Source: CBFHND01 sp965657085
Lineage (GTDB): Bacteria > Pseudomonadota > Alphaproteobacteria > Rhodobacterales > Rhodobacteraceae
Direction: 5' to 3'
Length of the DNA: 64,000 nucleotides
NCBI GenBank assembly: GCA_965657085.1
Contig: CBFHND010000004.1
Span: 146,050-210,049, forward strand
Below, in pieces: positions 43,558 to 52,440 of this stretch. Below the pieces are notes generated by a model. It was not told the origin of the DNA and made no database searches. It saw only the letters and a program-made list of their open reading frames with translations. Numbering within the stretch: the first letter of the stretch is position 1; every line of letters starts with the position of its first letter. Position numbers and translations under genes: made by a program.

Positions 43558-44538
43558 TCAGGTCGTCCGTGCGCGGTGCGCGCGGGCCGACGTCCCATGT
43601 GCCGCGGCATAGGCCCGGGCAAAGCTTGATTGACTGGCAAAGCCGGTGCTCAGCGCGATGTCATGCAAGGCACGGTCTGTCTGCGTGACAAGCCGTTCCG
43701 CCTCGGCCAGCCTCAGCGACAGGTAGTGTGCGCGTGGCGTGGTGCCCAGGTGGGTCCGGAACTGCAGTTGCAGCGCACGCGGACTGAGCCCAAGAGCCTT
43801 TGCAATGCCGGACAAGGGCAATGGGTTGTCCAGCGTGGTTTCCATCAACGCCTGCGCCCGCGCGGTGATCCTTGTATGATTTTGGCGGCTGGGGCGGCGG
43901 GTCTGGGGGCGTGATCCTTCGGTCGGATCATCAAGAATGAAGGACGCGGCCACCTTTTGGGCCAGCGCGTCGCCATGGCTGCGCGCGATCAGGTTCAGCA
44001 TCATGTCCAGCGTGGGCCGTGCGCCCCCCGCGGTCATGCGCGATCCGCTGATCTGGTAGCGGGCGTTGACGGTGTCGACCTCGGGAAACCGCGTTGCAAA
44101 CCCTTCAAGGTCTTCCCAATGCGTGGTCGCCCGATGGCCATTCAACAACCCGGCCCGCGCCAGCACCCAAGGCCCCCCATCGATACCGATCACGTGGTCG
44201 GCGTGGTGTGCAAGGCGTCGCAAGCTGGCCAGAAGTGTCTGGGTGCATTGCGCATCCAGTGCAAAACTTGCCGCCACCAGCAGGATATCGCACCGCGCCT
44301 CGCGCGACAGGGGTGCCGCCGGAACATCCAACCCCGACGTCAGCGCCACAGGCCTGTTTTCGGGCGTGGTCAGCCGCCAGTCATATAGCCTGCGCCCCGC
44401 ATGGCGGTTGGCCGCGCGCAAAGGGTCGATGGCGGCGGCGAGACCGAGCGTGTTGGTCTGGTCCAGCACCAGCACCGCGACACGCTGGATATTTGCGGTT
44501 TGTGGCAAGTTCTTTTCGCTTTGTGCAAAGTGTAACAC
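43558..44538 (-). CDS. cdhR: GlxA-family AraC-type regulator, CdhR-like
   Basis: A 326-residue regulator: an N-terminal DJ-1/PfpI-like domain (VAVLVLDQTNTLGLAAAIDPLRAANR...) and a C-terminal AraC helix-turn-helix pair (LSGIAKALGLSPRALQLQFR, then HDIALSTGFASQSSFARAY). CdhR-type proteins of this architecture activate carnitine dehydrogenase genes. It is divergent from the BKACE-carnitine dehydrogenase operon (53-bp gap), which supports the assignment. The GTG start at 44538 is the only good choice near the start of homology. A CTTTGTGCAAAG near-palindrome overlaps the start. Confidence 0.85.
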   Translation of the reverse strand: MLHFAQSEKNLPQTANIQRVAVLVLDQTNTLGLAAAIDPLRAANRHAGRRLYDWRLTTPENRPVALTSGLDVPAAPLSREARCDILLVAASFALDAQCTQTLLASLRRLAHHADHVIGIDGGPWVLARAGLLNGHRATTHWEDLEGFATRFPEVDTVNARYQISGSRMTAGGARPTLDMMLNLIARSHGDALAQKVAASFILDDPTEGSRPQTRRPSRQNHTRITARAQALMETTLDNPLPLSGIAKALGLSPRALQLQFRTHLGTTPRAHYLSLRLAEAERLVTQTDRALHDIALSTGFASQSSFARAYAAAHGTSARAHRARTT

Positions 44539-44591
44539 GGTTATGACGCCAAGATGGCCGGAATATCAAGCACACCCTGGGGGGCCGTTAC

Positions 44592-45503
44592 ATGCCGCTG
44601 CAAATGAACCGCGAAGTCTTTATCACCTGTGCCGTCACCGGATCTGGTGGCACCCAGGACCGCAGCCCGCATGTGCCGCGCAGCCCCGAAGCCATCGCCG
44701 AAAGCGCCATCGACGCGGCCAAGGCGGGCGCGGCCATCGTGCACTGCCACGTGCGCGACCCCGAAACCGGCGCGCCCAGCCGTGATCCGCGGATGTTCCG
44801 CGAAGTGACCGAACGCATCCGCGACAGCGGCACCGATGTGGTGTTGAACCTCACGGCGGGGATGGGCGGCGACATCGTCTTTGGCGACGTGGAAAACCCC
44901 ATGCAATTGAGCCAGCAAGGCACGGATATGGCCGGTGCGACCGAACGTGTGGCCCACGTGGCCGAATGCCGCCCCGAGATTTGCACGCTGGATTGCGGCA
45001 CGATGAATTTCGCCGAGGCCGACTATGTCATGACCAACACGCCCGGAATGTTGACAGCCATGGGCCGGATGATGACGGAAATGGGCGTGAAGCCCGAAAT
45101 CGAGGCTTTTGACACCGGGCACTTGTGGTACGCCAAGCAACTGGTGGCCGATGGGGTGCTGGACAGCCCGGCGCTGGTGCAGCTGTGCATGGGCGTGCCG
45201 TGGGGCGCGCCGGATGATCTCAACACGTTCATGGCGATGGTCAACAACGTACCGGACGACTGGACGTTCTCCGCCTTCGGGCTGGGGCGCAACCAGATGG
45301 CCTATGTTGCGGCCTCTGTGCTGGCGGGGGGCCACGTGCGCGTGGGGCTTGAAGACAATCTGTGGCTCGACAAGGGCGTGCTGGCTGAGAACTGGCAATT
45401 GGTGGAGCGCGCACAAACCATCGTTGAAAATCTGGGTGCGCGGGTGATCGGCCCCGACGAAGTGCGCGCCAAGCTGGGTCTGGAGAAGCGGGCACCGGTA
45501 TGA
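44592..45503 (+). CDS. Beta-keto acid cleavage enzyme (BKACE, DUF849), probably 3-dehydrocarnitine cleavage
   Basis: A 303-residue zinc TIM-barrel enzyme of the BKACE family. It would cleave 3-dehydrocarnitine with acetyl-CoA to glycine betaine-CoA-type product (betainyl-CoA) and acetoacetate. The zinc motif is HCHVRDPETG (residues 52-61), and CTLDCGTMNF and EAFDTGHLWYA are conserved. Substrate identity is inferred from the coupled carnitine dehydrogenase-thioesterase fusion and the CdhR-type regulator. The ribosome-binding site is a G-run (GGGGGG). Its stop overlaps the lipoprotein start by four bases. Confidence 0.9.
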   Translation: MPLQMNREVFITCAVTGSGGTQDRSPHVPRSPEAIAESAIDAAKAGAAIVHCHVRDPETGAPSRDPRMFREVTERIRDSGTDVVLNLTAGMGGDIVFGDVENPMQLSQQGTDMAGATERVAHVAECRPEICTLDCGTMNFAEADYVMTNTPGMLTAMGRMMTEMGVKPEIEAFDTGHLWYAKQLVADGVLDSPALVQLCMGVPWGAPDDLNTFMAMVNNVPDDWTFSAFGLGRNQMAYVAASVLAGGHVRVGLEDNLWLDKGVLAENWQLVERAQTIVENLGARVIGPDEVRAKLGLEKRAPV

Positions 45504-46018
45504 AGTTCGCGTGGATCGCCGTTGCCTTGCTCGCAGGCTGCGCCGTGGCACCGCCCGCGCCCAGCTACCGCGATGCGGACGCGCGTATTGGATCAACCAC
45601 CCGCTATGCGCCAGACCTCTTTGAAGGTGATTGGATGGTGCGCGGGACCTACCCCGGCGACAGCACGCTGCACGCGATTTCAGTGGGCGAAGCCCCGACC
45701 GGTGGGCGCGCCTTCGAGATGGTGACACGCAGCTGCGACAGCAGTGGCGCTTGCGATTTTCAATCTGAATACTGGCCCGCCGTGGCCTACGGGCAGGGGC
45801 GATATCGCCTTGAGGACCCAAGCGGAACGGATGACCGGGACATCTGGGTTCTGTGGGTCGATGAAGGGTTCCGCACCGCGGCCCTTGGCACACCAGGTGG
45901 CACATGGGCCTGGGTGTTGGACCGACAGGCCGGGGGCGGGGCCGACCGTATCAAGGCGGCGCGGGAAATCCTTGAATTCAATGGCTACGACCTTGGCGCG
46001 ATGGAGATGCGACAGTGA
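45500..46018 (+). CDS. Small lipoprotein in the carnitine operon
   Basis: A 172-residue predicted lipoprotein. The N-terminal MKFAWIAVALLAGCAV has the lipobox LAGC. The mature part (DLFEGDWMVRGTYPGDSTLH ... CDFQSEYWPAVAYGQGRYRL ... YDLGAMEMRQ) is beta-rich and resembles a Blc-type outer-membrane lipocalin, with GxW-like and YRL strands. It overlaps both neighbours by four bases, so it belongs to the carnitine operon, yet carnitine breakdown needs no such protein. Role unknown. Confidence 0.8.
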   Translation: MKFAWIAVALLAGCAVAPPAPSYRDADARIGSTTRYAPDLFEGDWMVRGTYPGDSTLHAISVGEAPTGGRAFEMVTRSCDSSGACDFQSEYWPAVAYGQGRYRLEDPSGTDDRDIWVLWVDEGFRTAALGTPGGTWAWVLDRQAGGGADRIKAAREILEFNGYDLGAMEMRQ

Positions 46019-47496
46019 CAACAGGCAAGACAGCAGCCATCATCGGCGGCGGTGTGATCGGGGGCGGCTGGGCCGCGCGGTTTCTTCTGAATGGCTGGGA
46101 TGTGCGGGTGTTCGACCCGGACCCGCAGGCCGCCCGCAAGATCGGCGAGGTTCTGGACAACGCGCGTCGATCGATGCCCGGGCTGGTGGATGTGGCCATG
46201 CCTGACGAGGGTACGCTGACCTTCCACGACACGATTGGGGAGGCGGTCACGGGGGTGGACTGGATACAGGAAAGCGTGCCCGAGCGGCTGGATATCAAAC
46301 ACAGCGCCTTGGCCGAGATGCAGGCGGCTTGCGCGCCGGATGCGGTGATCGGGTCCTCGACCTCTGGTTTCAAACCCAGTGAATTGCAGCAGGGGGCCGC
46401 GCGCCCCGAACAGATCATGGTCGCCCACCCGTTCAACCCGGTGTACCTGATGCCGCTGGCCGAGGTGGTGCCGACGCCCGCCAATGATCCGGCCCTCGTA
46501 ACCAAGGCCAAGGACATCCTGACCAGCATCGGCATGTACCCTTTGCAGGTCCGCAAGGAAATCGACGCACATATCGCGGATCGCTTCCTTGAGGCCGTGT
46601 GGCGCGAGGCGCTGTGGCTGGTCAAGGACGGCATCGCCACCACCGAAGAGATCGACAATGCCATCCGCTATGGCTTTGGTATCCGCTGGGCGCAGATGGG
46701 CCTGTTTGAAACCTACCGTGTGGCCGGTGGCGAGGCGGGGATGAAGCATTTCATGGCGCAGTTCGGCCCGGCGCTGAAATGGCCGTGGACCAAGCTGATG
46801 GATGTGCCGGAGTTCACGGATGAATTGGTGGACCTGATCGCGGGGCAATCGGATGCGCAGTCCGGGGCCTATTCGATCCGCGAACTGGAGCGTATCCGCG
46901 ACAACAACCTTGTTGCGATGATGCGGGCGCTGAAGGATCAGGATTGGGGCGCGGGCGCGCTTTTGGCGGCGCAGGAGCGTGAGATGCGCAAGGGCACGGT
47001 GCTGGCCGCGCGGGTGGCCGACCTTGATGATCCCGCCACGCCGGTTGTCACGGTGCGCCGGGCGGTGCCTCTGGATTGGACGGATTACAACGGCCACATG
47101 AACGAAGCGCGGTATTTGCAGGCCTTCGGCGATGCCACCGACCGGTTCATGGAAATGATCGGCTGTGATGCCGACTACATCGCCACGGGTGGCAGTTATT
47201 TCACCGCCGAGACGCATATCCGCCACGTGGACGAGGTGCGCGCAGGTGCCGTGATCGAGGTGCGCACGCAGGTGCTGGCCGGTGCGGGCAAGAAGATGCA
47301 CCTTTGGCACGAGATGTTTGAAGGCGACCGCCTGTTGGCGACGGGTGAACATTTTCTGCTGCATGTCAGCCTTGAGACCCGCCGTCCGTCCGAACCTGCG
47401 GCCCCCATTCTGCAGGCGCTTGAAACGATGGCTGACGCCCACGCGGGCCTGCCGCAGCCCGATGGCGTCGGGCGTTACGTGGGGCAACGGCCTTGA
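46015..47496 (+). CDS. lcdH: L-carnitine dehydrogenase fused to a hotdog thioesterase
   Basis: A 493-residue two-domain protein. Residues 1-325 are a 3-hydroxyacyl-CoA-dehydrogenase fold with the NAD loop IGGGVIGGGWA and HPFNPVYLMPLAEVV; this oxidises L-carnitine to 3-dehydrocarnitine. Residues 345-480 are a hotdog domain (VPLDWTDYNGHMNEARYLQAF), the betainyl-CoA thioesterase seen in carnitine-degrading bacteria. Together with BKACE this covers carnitine to glycine betaine. The GTG start overlaps the lipoprotein stop by four bases (GTGA). Confidence 0.92.
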   Translation: MTTGKTAAIIGGGVIGGGWAARFLLNGWDVRVFDPDPQAARKIGEVLDNARRSMPGLVDVAMPDEGTLTFHDTIGEAVTGVDWIQESVPERLDIKHSALAEMQAACAPDAVIGSSTSGFKPSELQQGAARPEQIMVAHPFNPVYLMPLAEVVPTPANDPALVTKAKDILTSIGMYPLQVRKEIDAHIADRFLEAVWREALWLVKDGIATTEEIDNAIRYGFGIRWAQMGLFETYRVAGGEAGMKHFMAQFGPALKWPWTKLMDVPEFTDELVDLIAGQSDAQSGAYSIRELERIRDNNLVAMMRALKDQDWGAGALLAAQEREMRKGTVLAARVADLDDPATPVVTVRRAVPLDWTDYNGHMNEARYLQAFGDATDRFMEMIGCDADYIATGGSYFTAETHIRHVDEVRAGAVIEVRTQVLAGAGKKMHLWHEMFEGDRLLATGEHFLLHVSLETRRPSEPAAPILQALETMADAHAGLPQPDGVGRYVGQRP

Positions 47497-48239
47497 GGCG
47501 GGTTCTGATCACTGCCGGTGCCTCGGGCATCGGACGGGCCATGGGCGAGGCGTTTGAGGCGGCAGGTTACGAGGTTTGGGTAACCGATCTGGACAAGGTG
47601 GCCCTGTCGGAATGTCCGGCGGAGTGGACCGGTATTGCCGCCAATGTTGCGGATGAAGGCCACATGCGCGAGGTCTTTGCGCGCATGGAAAAGGTTGATG
47701 TGGTCTGTGCCAATGCAGGCATCGCGGGGCCAACGGCGGCAGTCGAGGACATCGCCCTTGAAGATTGGCGCAATTGCGTGAGTGTGAACCTCGAAGGCGC
47801 GTTCCTGGCGGCGAAATTCGCAGCTCCGATCATGAAGGCGGCGGGCCGGGGCAGTATCGTTGTCACCTCGTCGACCGCGGGGCAACACGGTTACCCCTTC
47901 CGTGCGCCCTATGCCGCGGCGAAATGGGCGGTGATCGGGTTGACCAAAACTTTGGCGATGGAACTGGGCCCTTACGGCGTGCGGGCCAATGCGATCTGCC
48001 CCGGCGCGGTGGAAGGTGCGCGCATGGAAGGGGTTCTGGCCCGTGAAGCCGCGGCCAAGGGCATGACGCGCGACGAAGTCTACGAGGGGTATGCCGCGGG
48101 CACCTCGATGAAGCGGTTTGTCGAGGCCGAGGACATAGCCAACATGGCGGTGTTCCTCGCCTCTGATGCGGCGCGGTTGGTGTCGGGTCAGGTGATCGCC
48201 GTGGACGGGCATACCGAGAACCCCGATCCAAAACTCTAA
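47493..48239 (+). CDS. Short-chain dehydrogenase/reductase at the end of the carnitine operon
   Basis: A 248-residue classical SDR. TAGASGIGRAMGE is the cofactor loop, CANAGIAG the NAG motif, and TSSTAG...YAAAK the Ser-Tyr-Lys triad. The start is TTG 47493, forming a TTGA overlap with the previous stop; an ATG start is absent near the N-terminus. SDRs in this position may act on acetoacetate, on 3-hydroxybutyrate or on a side product. It shares the operon but its substrate is not proven. Confidence 0.86.
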   Translation: MRRVLITAGASGIGRAMGEAFEAAGYEVWVTDLDKVALSECPAEWTGIAANVADEGHMREVFARMEKVDVVCANAGIAGPTAAVEDIALEDWRNCVSVNLEGAFLAAKFAAPIMKAAGRGSIVVTSSTAGQHGYPFRAPYAAAKWAVIGLTKTLAMELGPYGVRANAICPGAVEGARMEGVLAREAAAKGMTRDEVYEGYAAGTSMKRFVEAEDIANMAVFLASDAARLVSGQVIAVDGHTENPDPKL

Positions 48240-48273
48240 GAAGAGAGCGCTGGTGTCTTGCGCCTTTGAAGGT

Positions 48274-48294
48274 CCCTTTGACCCAACAAAAGGG
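48274..48294. terminator. Weak hairpin between convergent genes
   Basis: CCCTTT at 48274-48279 pairs with AAAGGG at 48289-48294 around a 9-nt loop, in the 57-bp gap between the SDR and the XRE regulator. A second, weaker repeat flanks it. No T-tail, so confidence is low. Confidence 0.25.
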
Positions 48295-48296
48295 CG

Positions 48297-49160
48297 CTAG
48301 GCTTTGATCAATCCGCGCAACTGATCAAGATGCACCGACAGATCGCGCGCGGTGAAGGCTGCCTGCCGCACGAGGTTGTCGAAATGCAAGGTCAGGGTTT
48401 CAATGCGGCTGCGGTCGCGGAAAGCCATGTAGTGACCGCCGGTGTAGAGCACCGCCAGAAGCGGGCCAAAGATGGTGATCGGAGCGGAATAGAGCTCTCG
48501 CGCGTCGAAGAGGTAAAGGCGCAGGCGGGGGTAGAGTTGGGTGCACAGGGTCTGGAACTGGTCCAGTTGGGCGTGGCGAATATCAGCGGGCAAGCCCTGA
48601 TAATAGCCAGTGCCCGCCGCAAAGCTGTGCAGTTCGAACAAGGGCATGGTGATTTCATAGTCCGACTGCGCGTTGCGCATCCAGTTCAGCCGGTCGCGTG
48701 AAGCATTGATGGCCTGCGTGGTGGTGCGCCCCAGATGCGGCCCGTATTCCCATTCCAGCATGGCCTGGGTTTTCAGCATGTCGGGCAGGGCGGCGGGAAC
48801 GTGGCGTATCTTGTAACCAGCGGCCTCCTGATGCCAGGCAAAGATGTGTTCATCGACCAGCGCGCGGGGGGCCTCGGTCAGGCTGAGCGAGGCCGAGAGC
48901 AGGGCGGCGGCGTTTTCGGGGCGATCCGAGAGGCCCAGCAGCCAATCGGCGGACACGCCGAGCGCCGTCGCGCAAGCACCGATCACATGCGCACTGGGCA
49001 AGCGTGCGCCGTCGTCCGAAAGGGCCTGCGAGATGGTCGAGCGATCAGCACCGACAGCGCGGGCGAGGCCGCTTTGCGTACTGGCCGCATCCGTCATCGC
49101 CTGCGCGAGGCGACGGCGAAAGAGTTCGGCACGGGCCTGTTTGGTGAGAGTTTCGGACAT
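48297..49160 (-). CDS. XRE-type helix-turn-helix regulator with a large C-terminal domain
   Basis: A 287-residue regulator. Residues 20-75 form an XRE helix-turn-helix (MTDAASTQSGLARAVGADRSTISQAL) followed by a conserved LGVSADWLLGLSDRP. The C-terminal 200 residues (from about LTEAPRALVDE) are not a family I can name; aromatic residues are frequent. ATG 49160 begins MSETLTK, and the operator-like repeat at 49163 lies right in front. It is divergent from the desaturase, which it may control. Confidence 0.75.
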   Translation of the reverse strand: MSETLTKQARAELFRRRLAQAMTDAASTQSGLARAVGADRSTISQALSDDGARLPSAHVIGACATALGVSADWLLGLSDRPENAAALLSASLSLTEAPRALVDEHIFAWHQEAAGYKIRHVPAALPDMLKTQAMLEWEYGPHLGRTTTQAINASRDRLNWMRNAQSDYEITMPLFELHSFAAGTGYYQGLPADIRHAQLDQFQTLCTQLYPRLRLYLFDARELYSAPITIFGPLLAVLYTGGHYMAFRDRSRIETLTLHFDNLVRQAAFTARDLSVHLDQLRGLIKA

Positions 49161-49162
49161 AT

Positions 49163-49199
49163 TGTGACAAATATCACAGATGCGGCCCATTGTTAACAA
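49163..49199. promoter_or_regulatory. Two palindromes between the XRE regulator and the desaturase
   Basis: TGTGA-CAAATA-TCACA (49163-49178) is a perfect inverted repeat with the exact layout of a CRP-type site; TTGTTAACAA (49190-49199) is a second perfect palindrome. The first lies 2 bp from the regulator ATG, covering its ribosome-binding site, so autorepression by the XRE protein or control by a CRP/FNR-family protein are both possible. The desaturase start is 75 bp further on. Confidence 0.5.
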
Positions 49200-49274
49200 G
49201 TCTCGCAATGGTTCACGGCCGCGTGATGCATCAAGGTGAGGTCAACAAAAAGACCATCATAAGAAAAGCGTTCA

Positions 49275-50210
49275 ATGCCCACCTCACCAGAAGCGAAAAC
49301 ATCCAAGAGGATCGCCGCCGCGCATCCGGCCAACTGGGAATGGCCGACGCTTGGCCTTTTTGTGATCTGTGTGGCGGTCTGGGGGCTGGCGGTGTTCTAC
49401 ATTTCGGACCTGTCCGTGCCACTGGCCATGCTTTGCCTGCTGCCTGCGCTGGTGCTGCATTCATCGCTGAGCCATGAAATCCTGCATGGGCACCCCTTTC
49501 CCGACCGCCGGGCCAGCGAGGCGCTGGGGCTGATCCAACCGGGGCTTTTCATCCCTTATCTGCGGTTTCGTGACACCCATCTGGCGCACCACACGGATGC
49601 GCGTCTGACTGACCCCTACGACGATCCCGAAAGCAATTACCTCGACCCCGAAGTGTGGCAGCGGCTGTCGCGCGGGACGCAGATGCTGCTGGGGTTCAAC
49701 AACACGCTGTTGGGGCGGATGACCGTTGGCCCGATGGTGGCGCAGGTGGCATTCATGCGGGCGGATGTCCGGGCCGTGCGGGCCGGAGACTGGCAGGTGG
49801 CACGCGGCTGGTTGATCCACTTGCCGGGGCTTGCGCTGGTGCTCTGGGCCGTCGCGCAATCGCCGATGCCGCTCTGGGCCTATGTGCTGGCGGCTTATGG
49901 CGCATTGGCGGTGTTGAAAATCCGCACCTTTCTCGAACATCAGGCCCACGCGCAGGCACGCGGGCGAACGGTGCTGATCGAAGACCGGGGCCCTTTGGCA
50001 TTCTTGTTTCTGAACAACAACTTGCACGTCGTTCATCACATGCATCCGCGCGTACCGTGGTATCGTTTGCCCAAGCTTTACCGCGAAAACAAGGCGCGCT
50101 ACCTGGCACGCAACGACGGATACTTCTACCGTTCCTACGCCCAGATTTTCGCGCGGCATTTCCTGCGCGCCAAGGATCCGGTGGCACATCCACTCTGGCG
50201 CAGACCCTGA
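49275..50210 (+). CDS. Membrane fatty acid desaturase-family protein
   Basis: A 311-residue integral membrane di-iron oxygenase. The three histidine boxes are visible: HEILHGH (residues 67-73), HLAHH (about 102-106) and HVVHHMHP (about 253-260). The hydrophobic helices fall between them. It has a fatty acid desaturase/hydroxylase-type architecture. It is followed 19 bp later by an EamA transporter gene and is divergent from the XRE regulator. Substrate (fatty acid, hydroxylated lipid or carotenoid) not determined. Confidence 0.85.
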   Translation: MPTSPEAKTSKRIAAAHPANWEWPTLGLFVICVAVWGLAVFYISDLSVPLAMLCLLPALVLHSSLSHEILHGHPFPDRRASEALGLIQPGLFIPYLRFRDTHLAHHTDARLTDPYDDPESNYLDPEVWQRLSRGTQMLLGFNNTLLGRMTVGPMVAQVAFMRADVRAVRAGDWQVARGWLIHLPGLALVLWAVAQSPMPLWAYVLAAYGALAVLKIRTFLEHQAHAQARGRTVLIEDRGPLAFLFLNNNLHVVHHMHPRVPWYRLPKLYRENKARYLARNDGYFYRSYAQIFARHFLRAKDPVAHPLWRRP

Positions 50211-50229
50211 TTTCGGGCCATCAGGGGGC

Positions 50230-51132
50230 ATGAGCCTCTGGATCCCTATCACCTTGGCCGCGGCCTTCTTTCAAACGCTGCGCTTTGTGCTGCAAAAGAA
50301 GATGGCGGCGGCGACCTTGTCGGCGCAGGGGGCGACCTTTGCACGCTTCTTCTATTCCGCGCCGCTGATCGCGGTGCTGGTGGCGATCTACCTTGGCGCC
50401 ACGGGGCAATCCCTGCCGGACCTGCCGCCGCTGTTCTGGGTCTACGGGGCGATTGGTGGGGTCGCGCAGATCATGGCGACCGTTTGCGTGGTCATGCTGT
50501 TTCAGGCGCGCAATTTCGCGGTCGGGATCACGTTCAAAAAGACCGAGGTGATCCAGACTGTTCTGGTGGGGCTGATCGTTCTGGGCGAAGGCGTGTCGAT
50601 GGCCGGGTTCGCGGCCATCCTGCTGGGCCTTGCAGGGGTGTTTCTGTTGTCTTCACCGCCGTCCGATACGCGGTGGCGCTGGCGCGATCTGGCCAACCGT
50701 GCGGCGGGGCTGGGCCTGTCGTCGGGCGTTCTTTTTGCCATTTCGGGCGTGACCTATCGCGGGGCATCCTTGCAGGTGGCGCTGGAAGACCCCTTGGGCC
50801 GTGCGGGTGTGACGCTGGCCGCCGTAACGGCGATGCAACTGGTGGGCATGGGCGTCTGGTTGCGTCTGCGCGATCCGGGCCAGATCACCGCCGTTTGGTC
50901 GGCGCGCCGGGTGGCGGCATGGATCGGGTTGATGTCGATGGCCGGGTCCATGTGCTGGTTCACCGCTTTCACCTTGCAAACCGTGGCCTACGTCAAAGCC
51001 TTGGGGCAGGTCGAACTGATCCTGAGCCTTTTGGCGACCACCATCCTGTTCCGCGAAAGGATCACCTTGCGCGAATGGGCTGGCATGGCGGTGCTGGGGG
51101 CATCGGTGGTGATGCTGATCCTGTTGATCTGA
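50230..51132 (+). CDS. EamA-family (DMT) transporter
   Basis: A 300-residue membrane protein with about ten helices in two EamA repeats (residues 5-135 and 155-298). ITFKKTEVIQTVLVGLIVLGEG and VKALGQVELILSLLATTILFRERIT are the paired repeat cores. Members export amino acids or other metabolites. It starts 19 bp after the desaturase stop, so they are likely co-transcribed. It is convergent with the NUDIX gene. Confidence 0.84.
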   Translation: MSLWIPITLAAAFFQTLRFVLQKKMAAATLSAQGATFARFFYSAPLIAVLVAIYLGATGQSLPDLPPLFWVYGAIGGVAQIMATVCVVMLFQARNFAVGITFKKTEVIQTVLVGLIVLGEGVSMAGFAAILLGLAGVFLLSSPPSDTRWRWRDLANRAAGLGLSSGVLFAISGVTYRGASLQVALEDPLGRAGVTLAAVTAMQLVGMGVWLRLRDPGQITAVWSARRVAAWIGLMSMAGSMCWFTAFTLQTVAYVKALGQVELILSLLATTILFRERITLREWAGMAVLGASVVMLILLI

Positions 51133-51148
51133 GCCCCAGCTGCGCGGC

Positions 51149-51844
51149 CTAGTCGGTGGGCAGGTGTCCCCGCAGGCGCAGAAACAGGTTCTCCTCGTCG
51201 TTGTTCTTGAAATAGGGCACGCTTTGGGGCGGCTCCAGCGTTCGCGCGCGCGCCTGAACCTCGCTCAGAACCACTTCGGTGATGAACGGCATGTCAAAGC
51301 GGCGCACATCGTCCAGCCCAACCCATTGCAGGTGCGACAGCTCGTCGGAGGCAGCGGAAAAATCATCCGGGTCGGTGACCAGCGCTTCGGCATCCACCAG
51401 AAAGAATCGCGCGTCAAAGCGGCGGGGGCGTCCGGGCGGGGTCAGCGCGCGAAAGACGAATTGCATGGCGGCGGCGTCGGGCAAATGGCCGGTGGCGGCA
51501 AAGGCTTCCCAATCGGGCGGCGGGGCGATGTCCCATGCGCCGGGGTGGCCGAGAATCTGCCCCGTTTCCTCGAAAAGCTCGCGGATGGCCGCGACGGACA
51601 GCGCATGAGATATCTCTTCTGCGCTGTCTTCGCGCAGACGGGAGGCGCAGCCTTGGGGCAGGGCCGTGGCCAGGGGAATATGGTGATCACCCGGATCAAC
51701 GGCCCCGCCGGGAAAGACGAATTTGTTGGGCATGAACGCGGCTTTGGCGCCGCGCTGGCCCATCAGGATGCGCGGGTTCGTGAACCGGTCACGCAGCACG
51801 ATCACCGTCGAAGCGTTGCGGATTTGCGTCTTGTCGATGGTCAT
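51149..51844 (-). CDS. NUDIX hydrolase
   Basis: A 231-residue NUDIX-fold protein. The Nudix box is extended by an insert: FPGGAVDPGD is separated from SVAAIRELFEETGQIL by about 30 residues, and the core REXXEEXG is intact (RELFEETG). Such enzymes cleave nucleoside diphosphate derivatives; COG0494-type CoA pyrophosphatase is one possibility. It follows the DUF983 gene by 36 bp on the same strand, so they probably form an operon. Confidence 0.85.
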   Translation of the reverse strand: MTIDKTQIRNASTVIVLRDRFTNPRILMGQRGAKAAFMPNKFVFPGGAVDPGDHHIPLATALPQGCASRLREDSAEEISHALSVAAIRELFEETGQILGHPGAWDIAPPPDWEAFAATGHLPDAAAMQFVFRALTPPGRPRRFDARFFLVDAEALVTDPDDFSAASDELSHLQWVGLDDVRRFDMPFITEVVLSEVQARARTLEPPQSVPYFKNNDEENLFLRLRGHLPTD

Positions 51845-51880
51845 CTTGGTACCCGTTCCGTGTCCGGGCCGTGGCGCGTG

Positions 51881-52294
51881 TCAGGCGGGAGTGCCGCCTT
51901 CGTTCATCCATTTTGCCCATTTGAAGCCGACAATGGCCCCTTTGAATCTGGGCAGAAGGTAAAGCGACAAGGCGACACATCCAACCGCAAAGATCGTAAA
52001 CAGCACCAATGGTTCGGGCCGCCATGTCACAAAGACGATGTGCAGCAATGGTGCCATCAGATGCCCCACGATCAGAATCGTCAGGTAGGCGGGGCCATCA
52101 TCCGCCTTGAACTGCAGCAATTCCTGCCGGCAGACCGTGCAGGACGGTCGGACCTGCAGGTAACCCTTGAGCAGTTTGCCACGTCCGCAACGCGGGCACT
52201 TGCCCCGCCAGCCACGCGCCATCGCAGGCCACGATTTTTGGTCGTCGCGTGTCTCGGTGGCGGCTTCGGCAGCGATGTGTTGTTCGGCGCGCAT
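51881..52294 (-). CDS. DUF983 membrane protein with a zinc-ribbon
   Basis: A 137-residue protein. CPRCGRGKLLKGYL and CTVCRQEL supply two CxxC pairs, a probable zinc ribbon near residues 33-60, followed by two membrane helices (LTILIVGHLMAPLLHIVFV, LFTIFAVGCVALSLYLLP). ATG 52294 has AAAGGGAAAA upstream and begins MRAEQHIAAE. DUF983 proteins have no established function. The gene heads an operon with the NUDIX hydrolase and is divergent from the EF-hand gene. Confidence 0.85.
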   Translation of the reverse strand: MRAEQHIAAEAATETRDDQKSWPAMARGWRGKCPRCGRGKLLKGYLQVRPSCTVCRQELLQFKADDGPAYLTILIVGHLMAPLLHIVFVTWRPEPLVLFTIFAVGCVALSLYLLPRFKGAIVGFKWAKWMNEGGTPA

Positions 52295-52440
52295 GCGGTT
52301 TTCCCTTTGTCGAAGCCCAAACATGCGATGAGCGCGGGCAGAATGGAATGGAACAGAATGTCCTTGCGTCGGGATGTCGCAAACGGCCGTTGAAACTTTT
52401 TTCGACGGAAAGGTCGGCGGGGCCCGTTTGAAGATATGTG

